Source: Henricia sp. BOLD:AAB3569
Taxonomy: Eukaryota; Echinodermata; Asteroidea; Spinulosida; Echinasteridae
Direction of reading: 5' to 3'
Length of the DNA stretch: 64,000 bases
Assembly (NCBI GenBank): GCA_037783545.1
Contig: JBBELK010000451.1
Location: 1,488,001 to 1,552,000, forward strand
In this document: piece by piece, positions 1 to 11,806 of the stretch
Numbering within the stretch: position 1 is the first letter of the stretch
Layout: every line of letters starts with the position of its first letter
The notes under the pieces: generated by a model
Database searches by the model: none
What the model was told of the DNA's origin: nothing
The model's input: the letters and a program-made list of their open reading frames with translations, nothing else
Made by a program: the position numbers and the translations under genes

Positions 1-131
1 CCAGCCCCGGAGACATACATGTATACTAGCCAAAACTGCAAGTGCAGTCTCCCGCTCCAGGGGAATAAATTTGAAAATGCCTCGCCCTCGCGAAGGGGTT
101 AAAGCAGTCTTTAGTTTTTGTGTGTTTCCAG

Positions 132-318
132 CTCCAGGCAGCTGCGGTGTTAAACACGTGGATAACGGCGTTAATCAACGCATCATCGGTGGCTCCGCAT
201 CGAAACGCGGCAACTGGCCGTGGCAGGCGCAACTCATACTCAAGCAGAGCGGTCATTACTGCGGCGCAACGCTGATCGACGAGTCCCACTTAATATCTGC
301 AGCTCACTGCTTCCAGAG
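132..318 (+). CDS. Protease 1 exon: activation site and catalytic His
   Basis: The acceptor is a pyrimidine-rich tract ending at the AG of 130-131; the donor GT is at 319-320 after CAGAG. It encodes the propeptide tail, the RIIGG activation cleavage site, WPWQAQL and the His of AAHC. It ends with two bases of the next codon. Confidence 0.88.
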
Positions 319-2434
319 GTATTTTTTTCAAGTTTTGCCATCGAAAGAAAATTGTTTCTTGGCCCCGAACTCTTTTGCATCATTTACACTGCTCACAATA
401 AGTTAGGGATATTGTGAGGTGTACGCAGATATTTTATTGAGGGTATGCATTCCGCTTGAATGATTTTGTATATGATTAGACAATTGTATCTGCATGACAG
501 ACACACCTTGTCACAGGAATGGGTGAAAACAGTCATTTGAAACAAAAATAAAAATAAAAATTGAACCACACCAATATTCCTAACTTATTGTGAGTAGTGT
601 ATAATGGTCATGGATTTATTTATAACTGGTAGCTATTTCAAAGATAGATTACAGGATTGGAAAACTGTTACAAACGGCGTTATCTCCATGTGTGATTGAT
701 GATGTGTATGATAAAAACCAACCTGTGTATAAGTCAGCTCAGTACCTCATCTATGTTCCGAGAAAACAATGAAAAACCGTGTCCATGCTTTCAAGAAATT
801 GTGCGAAGCCACTGTCCTATTTAGGCTGGTTCCCTGGCTCTACTGCGTGGAGAATGAAGCCATAATACTGTGATAGTCAGGGACCTAGTTTTGCTCACAG
901 GAGGATGCCCTTTTTAAAAATACGCATGTGCACATGCATTTAAATTCATCTTTAATGACTGATTTCTTATAAAAAAAGATACTCGGGCGGAATCATTGCA
1001 ATGGACAGTTGAAATCACTTTTATCGTCCATTTAAGTGAAGTTTTTCCAGTCAAATGGCTAAATTATTGATTGGAATTTTGGGTCATTGCAAATGATATA
1101 ATAGTCCTTTAAATGACAGAATTGTTTTGCTAAATCAGTATCTGAACCAGAGACCTTTCATTTGAGACTCCAGCACTCTAGTGATTGAGCTACTGAGTTT
1201 TCCCATTGGTGTTTGCAAGAATACCCACCAAGTTCTCGTACCAAATATTTTTCTTTCATTTAGATACGGCAAACACCGCTTCACTGTTCGTCTTGGCGAA
1301 TACGATCAGTACCGCGACGAAAACACAGAACAGGACTTTGAGATCGAGTGCCTGCACATCCATGAGCAATACAGCAGCGCCACCACCAATAATGACATCG
1401 CCCTGATTAAGATTCAGCCTAAAAGCGGCCGTAGTGCGCGGATGAGTGCGTACGTCTCCCCGGCATGTTTGACGGGACCAGATGATCTGCCCGATAATCA
1501 CAATTGCTTTATATCCGGCTGGGGAAACACTGGTAAGCATTTGCTGCGCCAGGGGTTGATTTCACAAAGCGCTAAGACGCGTCTCAGGAAGAGTCACTCT
1601 TCATATCTTGGGACGTTGGTATGGGAATTAAGTTAAGGGGAGTTCAATGCATCCTAATTTCCATACCAACGTCCCAAGATAAGAAGAGTGACCCTTCCTA
1701 GGATGTGTCTTAGCGCTTTGTGACCCTGGATCCACCGCTGATTTGTAGTTATGGTCACAGACTTTTACAATCTGCCCCTGTATAATTTTATAGTAAATAA
1801 TTTGTTCCAGACGTTAACAGTTTTGTGTTCGTAGATACAAAACAAAGTCAAAGCCGGCCATTGAAACCAAGTTTTGTCCGGAAATTTGAAACAAATGACC
1901 TAAACCAAAATGCCACACACATTCATATAGACCATATTGAATACCTGCCATCTTGTAGGGCAGTTTATTTGTTCTTTGACGACATGCATGGTTGCACATT
2001 TTGTGCTAACGTTGTCAACCAATTTAAATGTCAAAAGTTGCCCTACAAGATGGCAGCTATTCGATATGGTCTATACATGCTTCGTAATTAAAAATTATTT
2101 CTTCTAACTGTATTCAGGCAGCGACTACCCCCGTCTTCTCCAAGAAGCGTCAGTTCCGCTCCTACCGCGTTCCGTCTGCAGCAGTCGCCGAGTCTACGGC
2201 TACAAACTGACCGACAAGATGCTATGCGCAGGATATCTTAGCGGCGGCGTGGATTCGTGCGATGGCGACAGCGGCGGGCCGTTGGTTTGCGAGTATGACG
2301 GCGCTTGGCGCTTGGTCGGCGTGACCTCGTGGGGGTCAAATTGCGCCCAGGCTAACGCGCCCGGCGTCTACACCAGGGTCAACCAATACCTGCGTTGGAT
2401 CAATGAAAAACGGCAAACTCGCCAGTGCCCTTGA
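132..2434 (+). CDS. Trypsin-like S1 serine protease 1, 5'-partial (three exons)
   Basis: Exons 132-318, 1264-1532 and 2118-2434 join in phase (2 then 1) into 257 residues plus TGA; upstream exons lie outside the window. The order is a Cys-containing propeptide end (GSCG), the activation site NQR|IIGG, the catalytic His in SAAHC, the catalytic Asp in NNDIALI, GWG, and the catalytic Ser in CDGDSGGP. The residue six before the Ser is Asp, which in this family sets trypsin-like cleavage after Arg/Lys. The Cys in the propeptide and the Cys in SPACL fit the chymotrypsin-type disulfide that holds the light chain after activation, so this is probably a secreted or membrane-tethered protease with more N-terminal domains off-window. 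Its two intron phases match those of the protease at 45.5-50.0 kb. No AATAAA is visible shortly after the stop. The physiological substrate cannot be told. Confidence 0.9.
382..605. mobile_element. Palindromic MITE in protease 1 intron
   Basis: The ends carry the inverted motif CTCACAATAAGTTAGG with a few mismatches (left about 390-405, right about 577-593). The centre is AT-rich. There is no coding capacity. Confidence 0.6.
1264..1532 (+). CDS. Protease 1 exon: catalytic Asp
   Basis: The acceptor is the AG at 1262-1263 and the donor is GTAAGC at 1533. It encodes [14 protein letters not shown] through the catalytic Asp (NNDIALI), the light-chain-bonding Cys (SPACL) and SGWGNT. It ends with one base of the next codon. 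Confidence 0.9.
1550..1733. mobile_element. Palindromic MITE next to a protease 1 donor
   Basis: The arms CACAAAGCGCTAAGAC and CTTGGGACGTTGGTATGG recur inverted around a centre near 1640. The left end is only about 17 bp past the splice donor at 1533. Confidence 0.7.
1926..2075. mobile_element. Palindromic MITE, TATAGACC family, copy 1
   Basis: The ends are TATAGACCATATTGAATA and its inverse; the inner arm motif is CTTGTAGGGCA. The same family occurs at 4364-4513. It lies in protease 1 intron 2. Confidence 0.75.
2118..2434 (+). CDS. Protease 1 terminal exon: catalytic Ser
   Basis: The acceptor is TATTCAG at 2111-2117. It encodes MLCAGYL, the CDGDSGGP serine loop, VTSWG and PGVYTRV, then a short basic tail ending CP and TGA at 2432-2434. 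The reading frame is open for about 100 bp upstream of the first Met in it because the exon is spliced. Confidence 0.9.
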
Positions 2435-2537
2435 GCAAATTAATACGGTATTTCTTCAGATTTTTATACTTTGTTCCACTTTTAATCTCCCATTTTGCAT
2501 GGTTGTTGGAGATATTGTTGAAATAACACTTTGTTTA

Positions 2538-2752
2538 GGGGCTGTCCAAAGTTGTCAACATTTTCACAGTTCTACAGAGCGTCTTTTTCAAGACCCCCTC
2601 CCTCCCCTCAAAATACTAGTTATCAACATTTGTCACTACCATGAAATAACAACATTTTACAGTGCATGTAAAGTCGTACGCGGCCCTCGACTCCCCTGCC
2701 CCTTCCTACGCTTTGTAGAACTGTGAAAATGTTGACAACTTTGGAAGGTCCC
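2538..2752. mobile_element. Palindromic MITE, GTCCAAAGTTGTCAAC family, copy 1
   Basis: The inverted arms share CAAAGTTGTCAACATTTTCA and TTCTACA. It lies just after the protease 1 stop, probably in its 3' UTR or beyond. Other copies are at 18435-18658 and 21515-21730, with a fragment at 42136-42174. Confidence 0.75.
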
Positions 2753-2950
2753 TCACACAATGTTTTATAAGAGAGGGCGCTATCAGTTTTATAACTCGCC
2801 AATTAGAGCAAGTTCGATTTACGGCCATCGTTAACTCTTTCGACTATTTCCAACTGAATGCAGTCTAGTCAATGATGGTTAGTTGTGTCTAGTGGACCAT
2901 TTGGAACCAGCCCACAGGACACAGTCGCGCTGGTCACTCGACCCATCAGA

Positions 2951-3224
2951 GGCAAATATCATGGAGCTGTTTAGCAGCTGATTTTGTGCTAACTGAAGCT
3001 ACGGCTATTTCATGGAGACCGTAACCTTAAGCACTCTTAAATGTTTGCTAGCTTCAGGGACAAAATTTGCTAAACACTAGTGATGCAACAATGCCCGTTT
3101 CCAAGCACGTGCATGCTTAAGCACGCCACAGCCGTGAAATAGCCTTAAAGTTAGCACACCTTTTCTGCTACAGTTAGCACACGTTTTCAGCTAGCGCTTA
3201 AGCAGCGCCATGAAATTGGCCCCA
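2951..3224. mobile_element. Palindromic MITE, GGGGCCAATTTC family, copy 1
   Basis: It has an imperfect inverted repeat. The right end TGAAATTGGCCCCAGG and the internal AGTGATGCAACAATG match the element at 12309-12600. Confidence 0.55.
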
Positions 3225-3689
3225 GGTATAGAGCTGATGCAGCGTTTTGCACGGAACAAATTGACTAACCAAAGGCGTTCGCACTTGAGCATTAGTGTGT
3301 TCATGTGTGCGGCCAGGATGACGTTCGACCAGTCGTTAACTCTAGTCATGAATCGAACTTGATCTTACTGTTACTCGAATTTGGAGTTAGTTGATTGTTT
3401 ATCGTAATAATTTCGTTCTTGCCAAGATTTGACATCTTTGTTACATTAAGTTTGGCCTGGTTTTTGTTTTTTCAGTTTTTGTTTTCTGTTTCTGTGTTTT
3501 ATTTTGTTTTTAACTACATGTAGGTACCTCCATTTTTATAGGAATCGTTTGAAAATCATAAGATTTATGATCTTTGAAAACTAACAGTCCATCTCGTTCT
3601 CATTTTTTAAACTGATTGGATCATTTAGTGGAAATTACTTGTAGTGGTAAACAATTATCTTTTGTATATTTATATACATGTAATACATA

Positions 3690-3990
3690 TATCATGGTGC
3701 TGAATATTATTACCCCTGGTCATTTGGCCTCTTAATTTTGCCTCGGTTCCCTGGGGAGTATACAGCCCCAGCTGCCTGTTAGGCACCCTGATGATATAAT
3801 CAAACACACAATACCTTCACGTCCTGCACAGGTACTCATTTGCTCCTGGGTGGAGAGGCATTTCATGCACTTGCAACATGGATTTAAACACACAGCCCAA
3901 ATTCCAGGTTTTAAATTTGACCAGACCACTCGGCCATGATAGTTGAATGGTTCGGGGTATTTTTTATTTTTTTTATTTAAGGCCAAAACA
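3690..3990. repeat. SINE-like dispersed repeat
   Basis: The segments ATTATTACCCCTGGTCAT and CTCCTGGGTGGAGAGGCA recur at 15773-15792, 28203-28215 (inverse) and 60320-60335/61690-61705. The centre holds ACCACTCGGCC, a degenerate tRNA A-box-like end. Confidence 0.4.
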
Positions 3991-4363
3991 AAAACTGTTT
4001 AGTGTTAGTTAAAGTTTCTTAAAATGATGCGGTGACGCGGCTTTTATTCCTGTAAGTGGATTCCGAGCAATAAAGTAAAGTTGATATCAAACCAACAGTA
4101 TTTACTGCCGAAAATCCAGGGGCATTGTGGCCAAAAATACTGAGAAAAGACGGCAATGTTGATGTGGTCGTGACATTCGAGCCCCTACTGCTGTCAACCG
4201 CAGCTTGACAAGACGGTGTGTGTCTAAGCGCATTGTGTTTTTGAAGAAAAAAAAGGGGGGGAAAAACCGCTCCGACGTGCAGGGTTGAAAGTGACGTGCC
4301 CGCTAATGCTTCACATATTTTTTTTTTTTTGTTGGCCTTAGGAAATATACCCAAGAAACAAGA

Positions 4364-4513
4364 TATAGACCGTATCGAATAGCCGCCATTTCGTGGGGCA
4401 GTTTCTTTGTTCCTGGAGGACATGCATGGTTGCACATATTGTGCTTCCATTGTTGAATGGTTTAAGTAACAAAAGGTGCCCCACGAAATGGCGGCTATTT
4501 GATACGGTCTATT
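4364..4513. mobile_element. Palindromic MITE, TATAGACC family, copy 2
   Basis: The ends are TATAGACCGTATCGAATA and the inverse; the inner arms GCCGCCATTTCGTGGGGCA and their inverse are nearly perfect. It matches 1926-2075 in layout. Confidence 0.8.
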
Positions 4514-4955
4514 GGGCACAATAAGTCCAACTGGTCTATTATTATTGCACCAAGGACAGAAAAACCAGATATAAACTTCACAAAGAATGGCAATGCCTTG
4601 TAGTATGGGAACGGATATTTTGCCCGAAACCCAAGGAAAAGAGTGTTTTTGTGCACAACTTTTTCTTGTATTGCCGTAGGAATGCACAAAGGCATACAAC
4701 TTTTTTGTGTTATCCTGTGGCCATACACAAAAAAGATTTACTCGAAATTTCAGATCCACTTTTCAGTGGGTCAAATTTGTTTTTATACTTAACAGTTGCA
4801 CTTGTTTAACACTTTTGTTTCATGGGTAAATCATGGTTCTCAAAGTAAACATTTTTTAACCACCATTTTTATTGATTAAACTGCAGATATCCCTGAAAAA
4901 AGAAAGTTGTTTGATTTGAGTGCATTGTTTCTGAGCATTGAGTATTTACTTATCA

Positions 4956-5096
4956 TTAAAGGCACAGGCTCGTCAACAATATGCGCACGCCAAATTCGTG
5001 CCACGAAATATGCAGCTCCATGCCTTTGCTATGGAGCTGCGTATTTCGTTGCATGAATTTGGCGCGCGCGCATTGCTGACGAGCCTGTGCCTTTAA
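4956..5096. mobile_element. TTAA-flanked palindromic MITE, copy A
   Basis: TTAA at 4956-4959 and 5093-5096 flanks AGGCACAGGCTCGTCA and its inverse. The whole element is one hairpin with an ATGGAGCTGC core. A TTAA duplication is the target-site signature of piggyBac-type transposases. Confidence 0.85.
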
Positions 5097-5369
5097 GGAG
5101 AAATTTGCATGATTGTTGAGTTAGTTTTTATTTGCACTGTTGAAGAATTTGGATTTTTTTTTTTTTAGGTAAGTTTAGAAATTTGAAAAAAAAAAATTGC
5201 TTTAGATGGAGGCCCATTGCATCATTTGCCATGACCTAAAATGTTATGTCCAAAATGGTACCATTCTGTAGAAAATCAACAACTAATGGTGATTTAAAGT
5301 TATTTTAAAACATTGCTGTTCTGGCAATTTATTAAAAAAGTTTAATCAGCAAATGATACAATATCCTTG

Positions 5370-5640
5370 GGGTTGCGGGTTCGAACCTTCCCCCGGCTGC
5401 GGTACCTGTGCCCTTGAGCAAGGCACTCGACCAAACTTGCTCCATCCTTCGGAAGGGATGTAGAGCCGTTGGTCCAGTGTGTAAGGTAACGATAACGCAC
5501 TTTAAAGATCCCAGAGCATTCTTTCGTGAAGAGCAAGGGGATTCCCCGGTGTCTCTGGCCGTTTCTAATTTCTAATTCTTCATGGATTTCCTCACGCTTG
5601 CGAGTGACAGTGCAATGGCACTTTAGAGGAATTCTTTCTT
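5370..5640 (+). mobile_element. tRNA-derived SINE
   Basis: It contains a B-box-like GGGTTCGAACC, then TGCCCTTGAGCAAGGCAC, a body with CCAGTGTGTAAGG and CCGGTGTCTCTGGCC, and a CTCACGCTTGCGAGTGACAG end. The same family occurs at 58722-59094 and 60855-61130 (both minus). The tRNA-like head is mostly missing here. Confidence 0.65.
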
Positions 5641-6159
5641 ATGATTACTAGAAAGAAATAATAAATAACACAAAATTAATTAGGCCCCAAATTAAAAAAA
5701 AAAAATTTCATCTTTTCCTGAATCTCAAATTCTGCCGAGTCATTCTTGATAAATAATTTTTGACACATTTCCACTGAAAAGCCTTGTCTAAACTATTTGG
5801 CTGTGGCTTCATATAATGCACAGGCCAATAGTAGCCAGCTCATAATTTATAGCCTAAGCCATTAGTTTGGTTACAAAGCACAAGTTAGGGTATACATACT
5901 ACACAGCACACACAAAGCTAAAATTTGACAAATTTTTTCATAATTTTTATTTATTTTACGCCCTCCATCCGTGACCTGCGTCACAGTTTAGTTTCATTTA
6001 ATTATTCTTCACAAATTCACTGTTTAAAAAAAAAAAACCCAATTACTGTATGCAAATTAGGGTCAAAGGTCACAAATTTAAGATTAACCAATCAGAAATA
6101 TGCTATTGTAGTTTGATGTTACCATTGGCCCACACTACTTGCATAGCAATGGGTTTTTT

Positions 6160-6235
6160 TCATCTCGGCGGGTCCGAATCCTGATAAGGCCCGTATGATT
6201 TTTTTCTCTCATCCCAAGTTTGGTTGTTTCATATT
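6160..6235 (+). repeat. SINE fragment: B box and tail
   Basis: GGGTCCGAATCCTGATAAGG is followed by a T-rich ATTTTTTTCTCTCATCCC tail that is shared with 24005-24055 and 10030-10070. Confidence 0.5.
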
Positions 6236-6350
6236 ATTGGTGATGAGGCACCATACCAGATGTTGTGTTTGTTACTTTGTTCAGTTCCACTCCCATGCAA
6301 CACCGAGAGAAAAATGGGGTTTGTAGGGAAAACCTGATGGAGTATACGAC

Positions 6351-6560
6351 TGTGCCTCGTAGCTCAGCTGGTAGAGCATCTGCCTGGTGTGTCAGAGGTC
6401 TTGAGGAAACCTGAGGGAGTATACGACTGTGCCTCATAGCTCAGCTGGTAGAGCATCTGCCTGGTGTGTCGGAGGTCTTGAGGAAACCAGAGGGAGTATA
6501 CGACTGTGCCTCGTAGCTCAGCAGGTAAACATCTGCCTGGTAAGTAAGAGGTTTATTGCC
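6351..6560 (+). repeat. Tandem array of three 77-bp tRNA-like units
   Basis: Units start at 6351, 6428 and 6505 (period 77) and each carries the A-box-like TAGCTCAGCTGGTAGAGC. The T-arm/B box is replaced by GGAAACCTGAGGGAGTATAC in the internal units, so they cannot fold as tRNAs. The third unit is degraded. Confidence 0.7.
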
Positions 6561-7004
6561 ACTTATGAAATATGTGACCCGCTACCTCCAAAATCGACTG
6601 AAATTGGCAAATGCTATTTTGTTAAGGGTTTGTTTTGCCCTTTCCCGATGAATTATGAACACTGTATACACCAATCCAAGAGCTGATGTCCTCTTCTCTG
6701 TACGTTCGCCATAACTGGGGGCCATCCAGTGCCATGAACTGCGCATTTTGTGTTGATGATAAGCTGTTACATTATGTTGTCACTTCGAACAATTCTGCGC
6801 ATATATTTATTGTAAGCTTGCGAAGCACGTGTACGCGAAGGGGCCGCGTTGTGCGCTGTTCGATTTAACAACAACAACACAGAGTGCCCAGTTCATGGCA
6901 GTGGATGGCTCCCAGTAATGGCAGACGTGCAGGGAAGGAGTCCTTAGCAACCGGATTTGTCTATACTCGGTGCTTAAAATTTCAAAGACACTATGAAAAG
7001 TTCA

Positions 7005-7068
7005 TTTCGTGCTCGGCCGGACTCGAACCCACGACCTCCTGCAATGCTAATTTAATGGCAGTCACAAA
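7005..7068 (-). repeat. tRNA-like SINE head
   Basis: The minus strand reads GCAGGAGGTCGTGGGTTCGA, the same anticodon-arm to B-box stretch as at 51165-51200. There is no matching acceptor stem. Confidence 0.45.
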
Positions 7069-7212
7069 ATTGATCCCACGGGTTTCACCCCACATGCTTG
7101 TGTGTGAGGTTTTCGGACTGGCTGTTTATACAAATGAAATAAATATGTAAAATAGGAGAGTAGTTTATAAGCTAACGCTTGCAGAACATGAACCATTGCG
7201 GGCAGACAAACT

Positions 7213-7556
7213 ATGACCCCGTTCTCACTAGAGAAATCACTTCGTTCGACGAAGATTAGTTAATCATCGTTAGTTAATGAAGCGTGCGTTCATATATCAC
7301 TTAATGAAAATAGAACGAAGAGCGACCGCTAAAGAAGATCGAATGAAGCCGTGGGAGGTCGTAATGTGCGTCGCACATCAAACGCTGAGCTTCAAGCGTC
7401 TAGACATCTTGTCTAGACGCTTGACACATCTTGTGTTGTTTTCCAGCGGCGCGTCAAAAAACAACTCTCGAATGAAGAGGCGTGCGTTCACATCAGGAAA
7501 TCTCTTGATCGAATCATCGTCGAACAAAGCGATTTCTCTAGTGAGAACGGGGTCTA
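7213..7556. mobile_element. Palindromic MITE, CCCCGTTCTCACTAGAG ends
   Basis: The left end ACCCCGTTCTCACTAGAGAA and the right inverse form near-perfect terminal repeats. The inner arms share GTTCGACGA, GAAGCGTGCGTTCA and CGTCTAGACA-type sequence. Confidence 0.75.
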
Positions 7557-7857
7557 TGGCGTCACTAATACAGCAACATATTCTAAACATACAAGATTGT
7601 CCAAAAACATTTTTGACGATGTACGAGTAGGCTACCAACAAAATACAAAAGGGACATTAAGCAACATAAGTCATCAGCAAATGCTATTTACAATAAAATA
7701 TCAAAAACCTGAGAATCATAAATCAAGTAACGAAAAGAAAAAATTTTACGCTTTAAAATAAACAGCCTTTTTTATCGGGTATACCTAACTCAAACGTATG
7801 CAGAATACTTATGCATATTAATTCAATGTGCACGGTTTACGACTTCCATGTTTTGTG

Positions 7858-8283
7858 AAGTCTTAAGCGGCCCTCGGGTCGACCTGCGAATTTCTTGCGC
7901 CACGACGTAACAGTCGGCATCAAGCAAAAAGTAATACTCGGGTCACAAAACTGAACAAATCGCGTGAGTATCGCTGAACAAGCGGCGACTCGACACAAAC
8001 CATGCTCATGTCATGCATGATGGCGTAATTTTTCCGCATGCTGATTGGCTAAAGAAAACTGGATGCGCGTGCTATTGCGCATCTTGTTTTCTTCCTTTGG
8101 TTTTGACAATCAGCATCACGTCGCAAAAGTTGAACATGTTCAACTCTTCCGTTTTTTTAGCGCCACCTGATGCCAGTTGCCGTAATGCCGTCAGAACTAC
8201 ACTCGGGTCGTAAAACAATCGCAGAGACAGTCGCCGCCTGTTCTGCGTCATCGCAAGGTCGACATGAGAGCGGCTTTAAGATG
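7858..8283. mobile_element. Palindromic MITE, AAGCGGCCCTCGGGTCGAC ends
   Basis: The left CTTAAGCGGC...GGTCGACCTGCG pairs with the right GGTCGACATGAGAGCGGCTT. The inner arms share ACTCGGGTC, GCGGCGACT and CGCATGCTGATTGGC-type sequence. Confidence 0.65.
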
Positions 8284-8550
8284 CCCATAACTGTGCAAAA
8301 CAATGTCAAATTTCACAAATTAGTGTAATTTTAAATGCAATTTAATCTTCTTTATAACGGAATGTGACTTGTAAATGAGAATACGTTAACCCATTAACCC
8401 ATGAACCCATGATTTAAACTGACTTTTTTGTCGCGAAGACACCACACGTCTAAATCTTTGAAGGGCCCAAGTAATATATTTTTTTGTCTGGTCTATTAAT
8501 GTACTTCCTTTCACATGCACACTTAATTAGTATCCACTTGACCAGACTAA

Positions 8551-8690
8551 ACATTTGTTGCTATGTGGTGCACGTGGCAGGTGTGAAGTACAGAATCAAT
8601 ACCGTATTTACCGTAGGAAAGAATGGGATAAAGCAACCAGACTATCGGTTGCTATAGGCATTGTGTGCACCACATAGCAACAACACCATA
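8551..8690. repeat. Imperfect inverted repeat
   Basis: TTGTTGCTATGTGGTGCAC at about 8554 pairs with GTGCACCACATAGCAACAA at about 8669-8687. The centre is about 95 bp. Confidence 0.6.
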
Positions 8691-8719
8691 GTATGTGGAC
8701 TTTATAAGCTGCACCTCCA

Positions 8720-9960
8720 TTTCAAAGTGAAGTATTCAAGGTGCCAGTCATAGCGCCAATGTTACAAAACAATTCTACATACCGTGGTTTTGTTTTTCTT
8801 GAAGCAAATTTCATTTCCAAACATTAAAAAACGGCGAAATAATTCAGGCTCTTTAAAATTTATTAAAATGACAAACATTTTAACGTGTTCTTTAAAAATG
8901 AAATCTAATGTACACTGAATAAACTCTTCCTTTATTAAAATCTATCATTTATATTTTTTCGGGGGAATTTTGTTTAATTTCTTAAAGTTTGACTTCCAGT
9001 AACTTTGGAGTTTGATGTGTGGCGCAAAAAAACAGGATGACAAATAAACACCGTGATAATTAACATTTTAGTCAATAAATATTAATAAACGCCTATTTGA
9101 ATGTCGTCCATAAGCAACAACACAAGAACCCACTTCATATATAAATAACATGCAAAAAGATCAAAGGTCACAAGACAACTAATGCATATTCATTATCAAT
9201 TAACATAAATACCTGAATGATATGACACCTATTGTACCTAATAATCTGCATATCTAATTACTAAAGAATCACTAGTTGCTTGCAAGTGATGGAAGGCGAC
9301 GCCCACTAATGCATATTCATGTTTGCAATTGAACAGTTAATTGTTGCATTCATGTAATTTGCATTTTTTCACAATCACATCTAATTTTTTAACTAACTAA
9401 AATGGTACAAATAACATGGAAGCTCCGCCCACACACCACAGCGACAGCCAATAAGATGCAAGGAAGAGAGATTACAGTAACACAAGACAAGTATGATTGG
9501 ACAGTCATGTAAATGAATTCTAAATATTCATGAGACAGCATACCCTAGCTCATTGCACATAAAACACTTTAAAACACCAACTTCGGTAAAAAGGATTTTC
9601 CTGCCATTTACACCTTAAAATCATATTACATTATCCGTAATCGATTCAGTTTTGTTTGAAAATTTTCTCTTTAAATGTTTGCCATTATGAGTTGCAAAAC
9701 AACTTGATACTCTTGCTAACCAATAACCTACAATGGCTATGGATTCAAATTAAACACACACCAATGGTAGCCGGCTAAATCATTTCCTATAGACACATGC
9801 ATTATTTCTAGCCATAAACTGCCCATCACTGGTCCCCTTTTCACAAGCCACAGTTTAGCATGGAGCCATTGCTAATGATAACCAATGAAACCATGCCCTG
9901 TAGACTGGTTCCGGATCAAAATCTGGACAAAAACCAGTCCAACAACTGTCCACTGTTTAA
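8720..9960. other. AT-rich intergenic stretch, no feature seen
   Basis: It has many short A/T runs and repeated ATTCATG/TAATGCATATTCA words, but no open frame with recognisable sequence and no strong inverted repeat. Confidence 0.5.
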
Positions 9961-9967
9961 ATTTCAT

Positions 9968-10070
9968 TCCTGTGCTTTATAGCACAGATGGTAGAGAATC
10001 TGCCCGGTGAGTCAGAGGTCTCGGGTTCGAATCCTCGTATGGCCCATACGATTTTTCTCTCATTCTATGT
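9968..10070 (+). repeat. tRNA-derived SINE copy with intact B box
   Basis: TATAGCACAGATGGTAGAG, then GAGTCAGAGGTCTCGGGTTC and GAATCC, then the T-rich ATTTTTCTCTCATTC tail. This is the full-length form of the 77-bp units at 6351-6560. Confidence 0.6.
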
Positions 10071-10489
10071 TTGTTTAGTAATAATTTACAAGTCGAAAGT
10101 CAACTAAGGCTTCATGTAAAATAAAATATATGAGACTGGCTGAAAAAAAGTCCAAGTTTTTCCCAAGTAAAATCCTTATATTTATGTTTATATCTGCACT
10201 TAATGATGGCTAAATAGTCATTTTAGAGAACAAATAGTGACATCCGACTTGTAAATTCTTCCCGGTTGTTTAATATCAATGTTTATGTTTAATGTCAATG
10301 TTCAATTTATATTAAAATAAGATTAAAAACGACCGTTTTTATTATAGGGCAGACATCTCCAGTTTTGATTCACCAAGCCTTCCACCTCAAAAGCTTTATC
10401 AGATGTCTGGTTCCCAAAATCTACGACTGAAATCACAAGGAGGAAGGGTTCACAGAACCAGACTTTTTAGGTAAGTGCGTTCTTTATTA

Positions 10490-10640
10490 AAATCGGTATG
10501 AATTCCGTTCACTGGTCGCCACACTGAGACGCCGTGTGTTAAGTCTATAGAACAGGGCAGAAAAACTTTCTTAAAATCACTTCCCTCTGTTGGTTATGAA
10601 ATCATAAGGAAAAAAAGTGGCGACCAATTAACGGAAGTCT
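10490..10640. mobile_element. Palindromic element, copy 1
   Basis: AATTCCGTTCACTGGTCGCC at the left and GGCGACCAATTAACGGAAG at the right. The centre contains GACGCCGTGTGTTAAGTCTA and AACAGGGCAG. An inverted copy lies at 59548-59725. Confidence 0.6.
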
Positions 10641-10841
10641 TTGCTAGAACAAATTCAACCAATCACTAAACAGTTATTACCAAATATATGTAGATAAATA
10701 CATGTAGGTTACACCACATACGCACACATCAAAACAATTGAACATTGCGGTGTACATCTAACGATAACCATTTCACACACGTTTTTCTCTAAGAACCTTA
10801 TAAATGTTGGCGTGCATTATCAGATTTTCCCCCTAAGATTC

Positions 10842-11088
10842 ACAGGTTTACCCCCAGCAGTTAGTTGGGTTTCCCCAACAGGTCGTTAGTTTTCATGGCA
10901 TGGAGTGACTGGGAGCATTGCTACTCCCCCTGGATGGGATGCCAGTCCATCACAGGTTTACCCCCAGCAGTTAGTTGGGTTTCCCCAACAGGTTGTTAGT
11001 TTCCATGGCATGGAGTGACTAGGAGCATTGCTACTCCCCCTGGATGGGATGCCAGTCCATCGCAGGTTTACCCCCAGCAGTTAATTGG
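10842..11088. repeat. Tandem duplication, about 121-bp unit
   Basis: The word ACAGGTTTACCCCCAGCAGT begins at about 10841, 10952 and (GCAGG...) 11063, with CCTGGATGGGATGCCAGTCC in each. The wording resembles the 3' part of a LINE-type element. Confidence 0.7.
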
Positions 11089-11688
11089 TTTCCTAAAATT
11101 ATGGTGTCACACACTTCCAAAATTGAATTTTCCACAAGTCTTCACTAATTTTTTTTCAACTATTTTAACGTTACAGGTTCTACCAATAATTCTAAGCTAC
11201 CATTCTGTGCTACAAATCATTTATACGTCTTGCACACGTTGGTATACAATAACATTTAAGTACATCATCATTATGTACAGCCGTAATGTAGAGAAATTCA
11301 TACATTTTTACGAGGTGAACAACAATTTTCAAATAATACTGTGAACATAAATGTCAGTATTTTAAAATATCACGATGTCTTAAAGGTGCAGTCTCATTGT
11401 ACGCATGGAATATTGAACTTGTGTGTGTGCTCATGTGTAGTTTCATGAAAAGTTCAATTAGGTAAAAATTGTCAATTTTGTAAAATCTTGGTGGAAATTG
11501 TTTTTTCTGGTGGGAAAATTTTTTTTATTACACAAAACCAAAGATGTTTTAATGCATTTACTTTAAAATAAAATTAAATGACTTTCTGATGACGAAATTT
11601 AGGCTATTTAGTTGTACGTGTCCATATGCAAAAACCATGCGATATTCTCAGTTGACATATCATGGTTAAGAGTGCTACAATACATATT

Positions 11689-11694
11689 TTTATT
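11689..11694 (-). terminator. Candidate ZSWIM8 poly(A) signal AATAAA
   Basis: The minus strand reads AATAAA about 112 bp after the stop codon. It is the first canonical hexamer downstream; longer 3' UTR forms are possible. Confidence 0.4.
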
Positions 11695-11806
11695 TTGTCA
11701 TGGTTAAAAGTGGAATGAGAAAGATTTATATCAAGAAAAATTTAACTGCAAAACAAAATTAGAACAGAGCCAAAAACGTTTTTGTGGTTTCAACAAACAC
11801 GTAAAT

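Noticed and set aside
4019..4759. 246-codon minus-strand open frame
   Set aside because: It runs straight through the palindromic MITE at 4364-4513, has no recognisable domain and has repeat-like composition. It is treated as chance.
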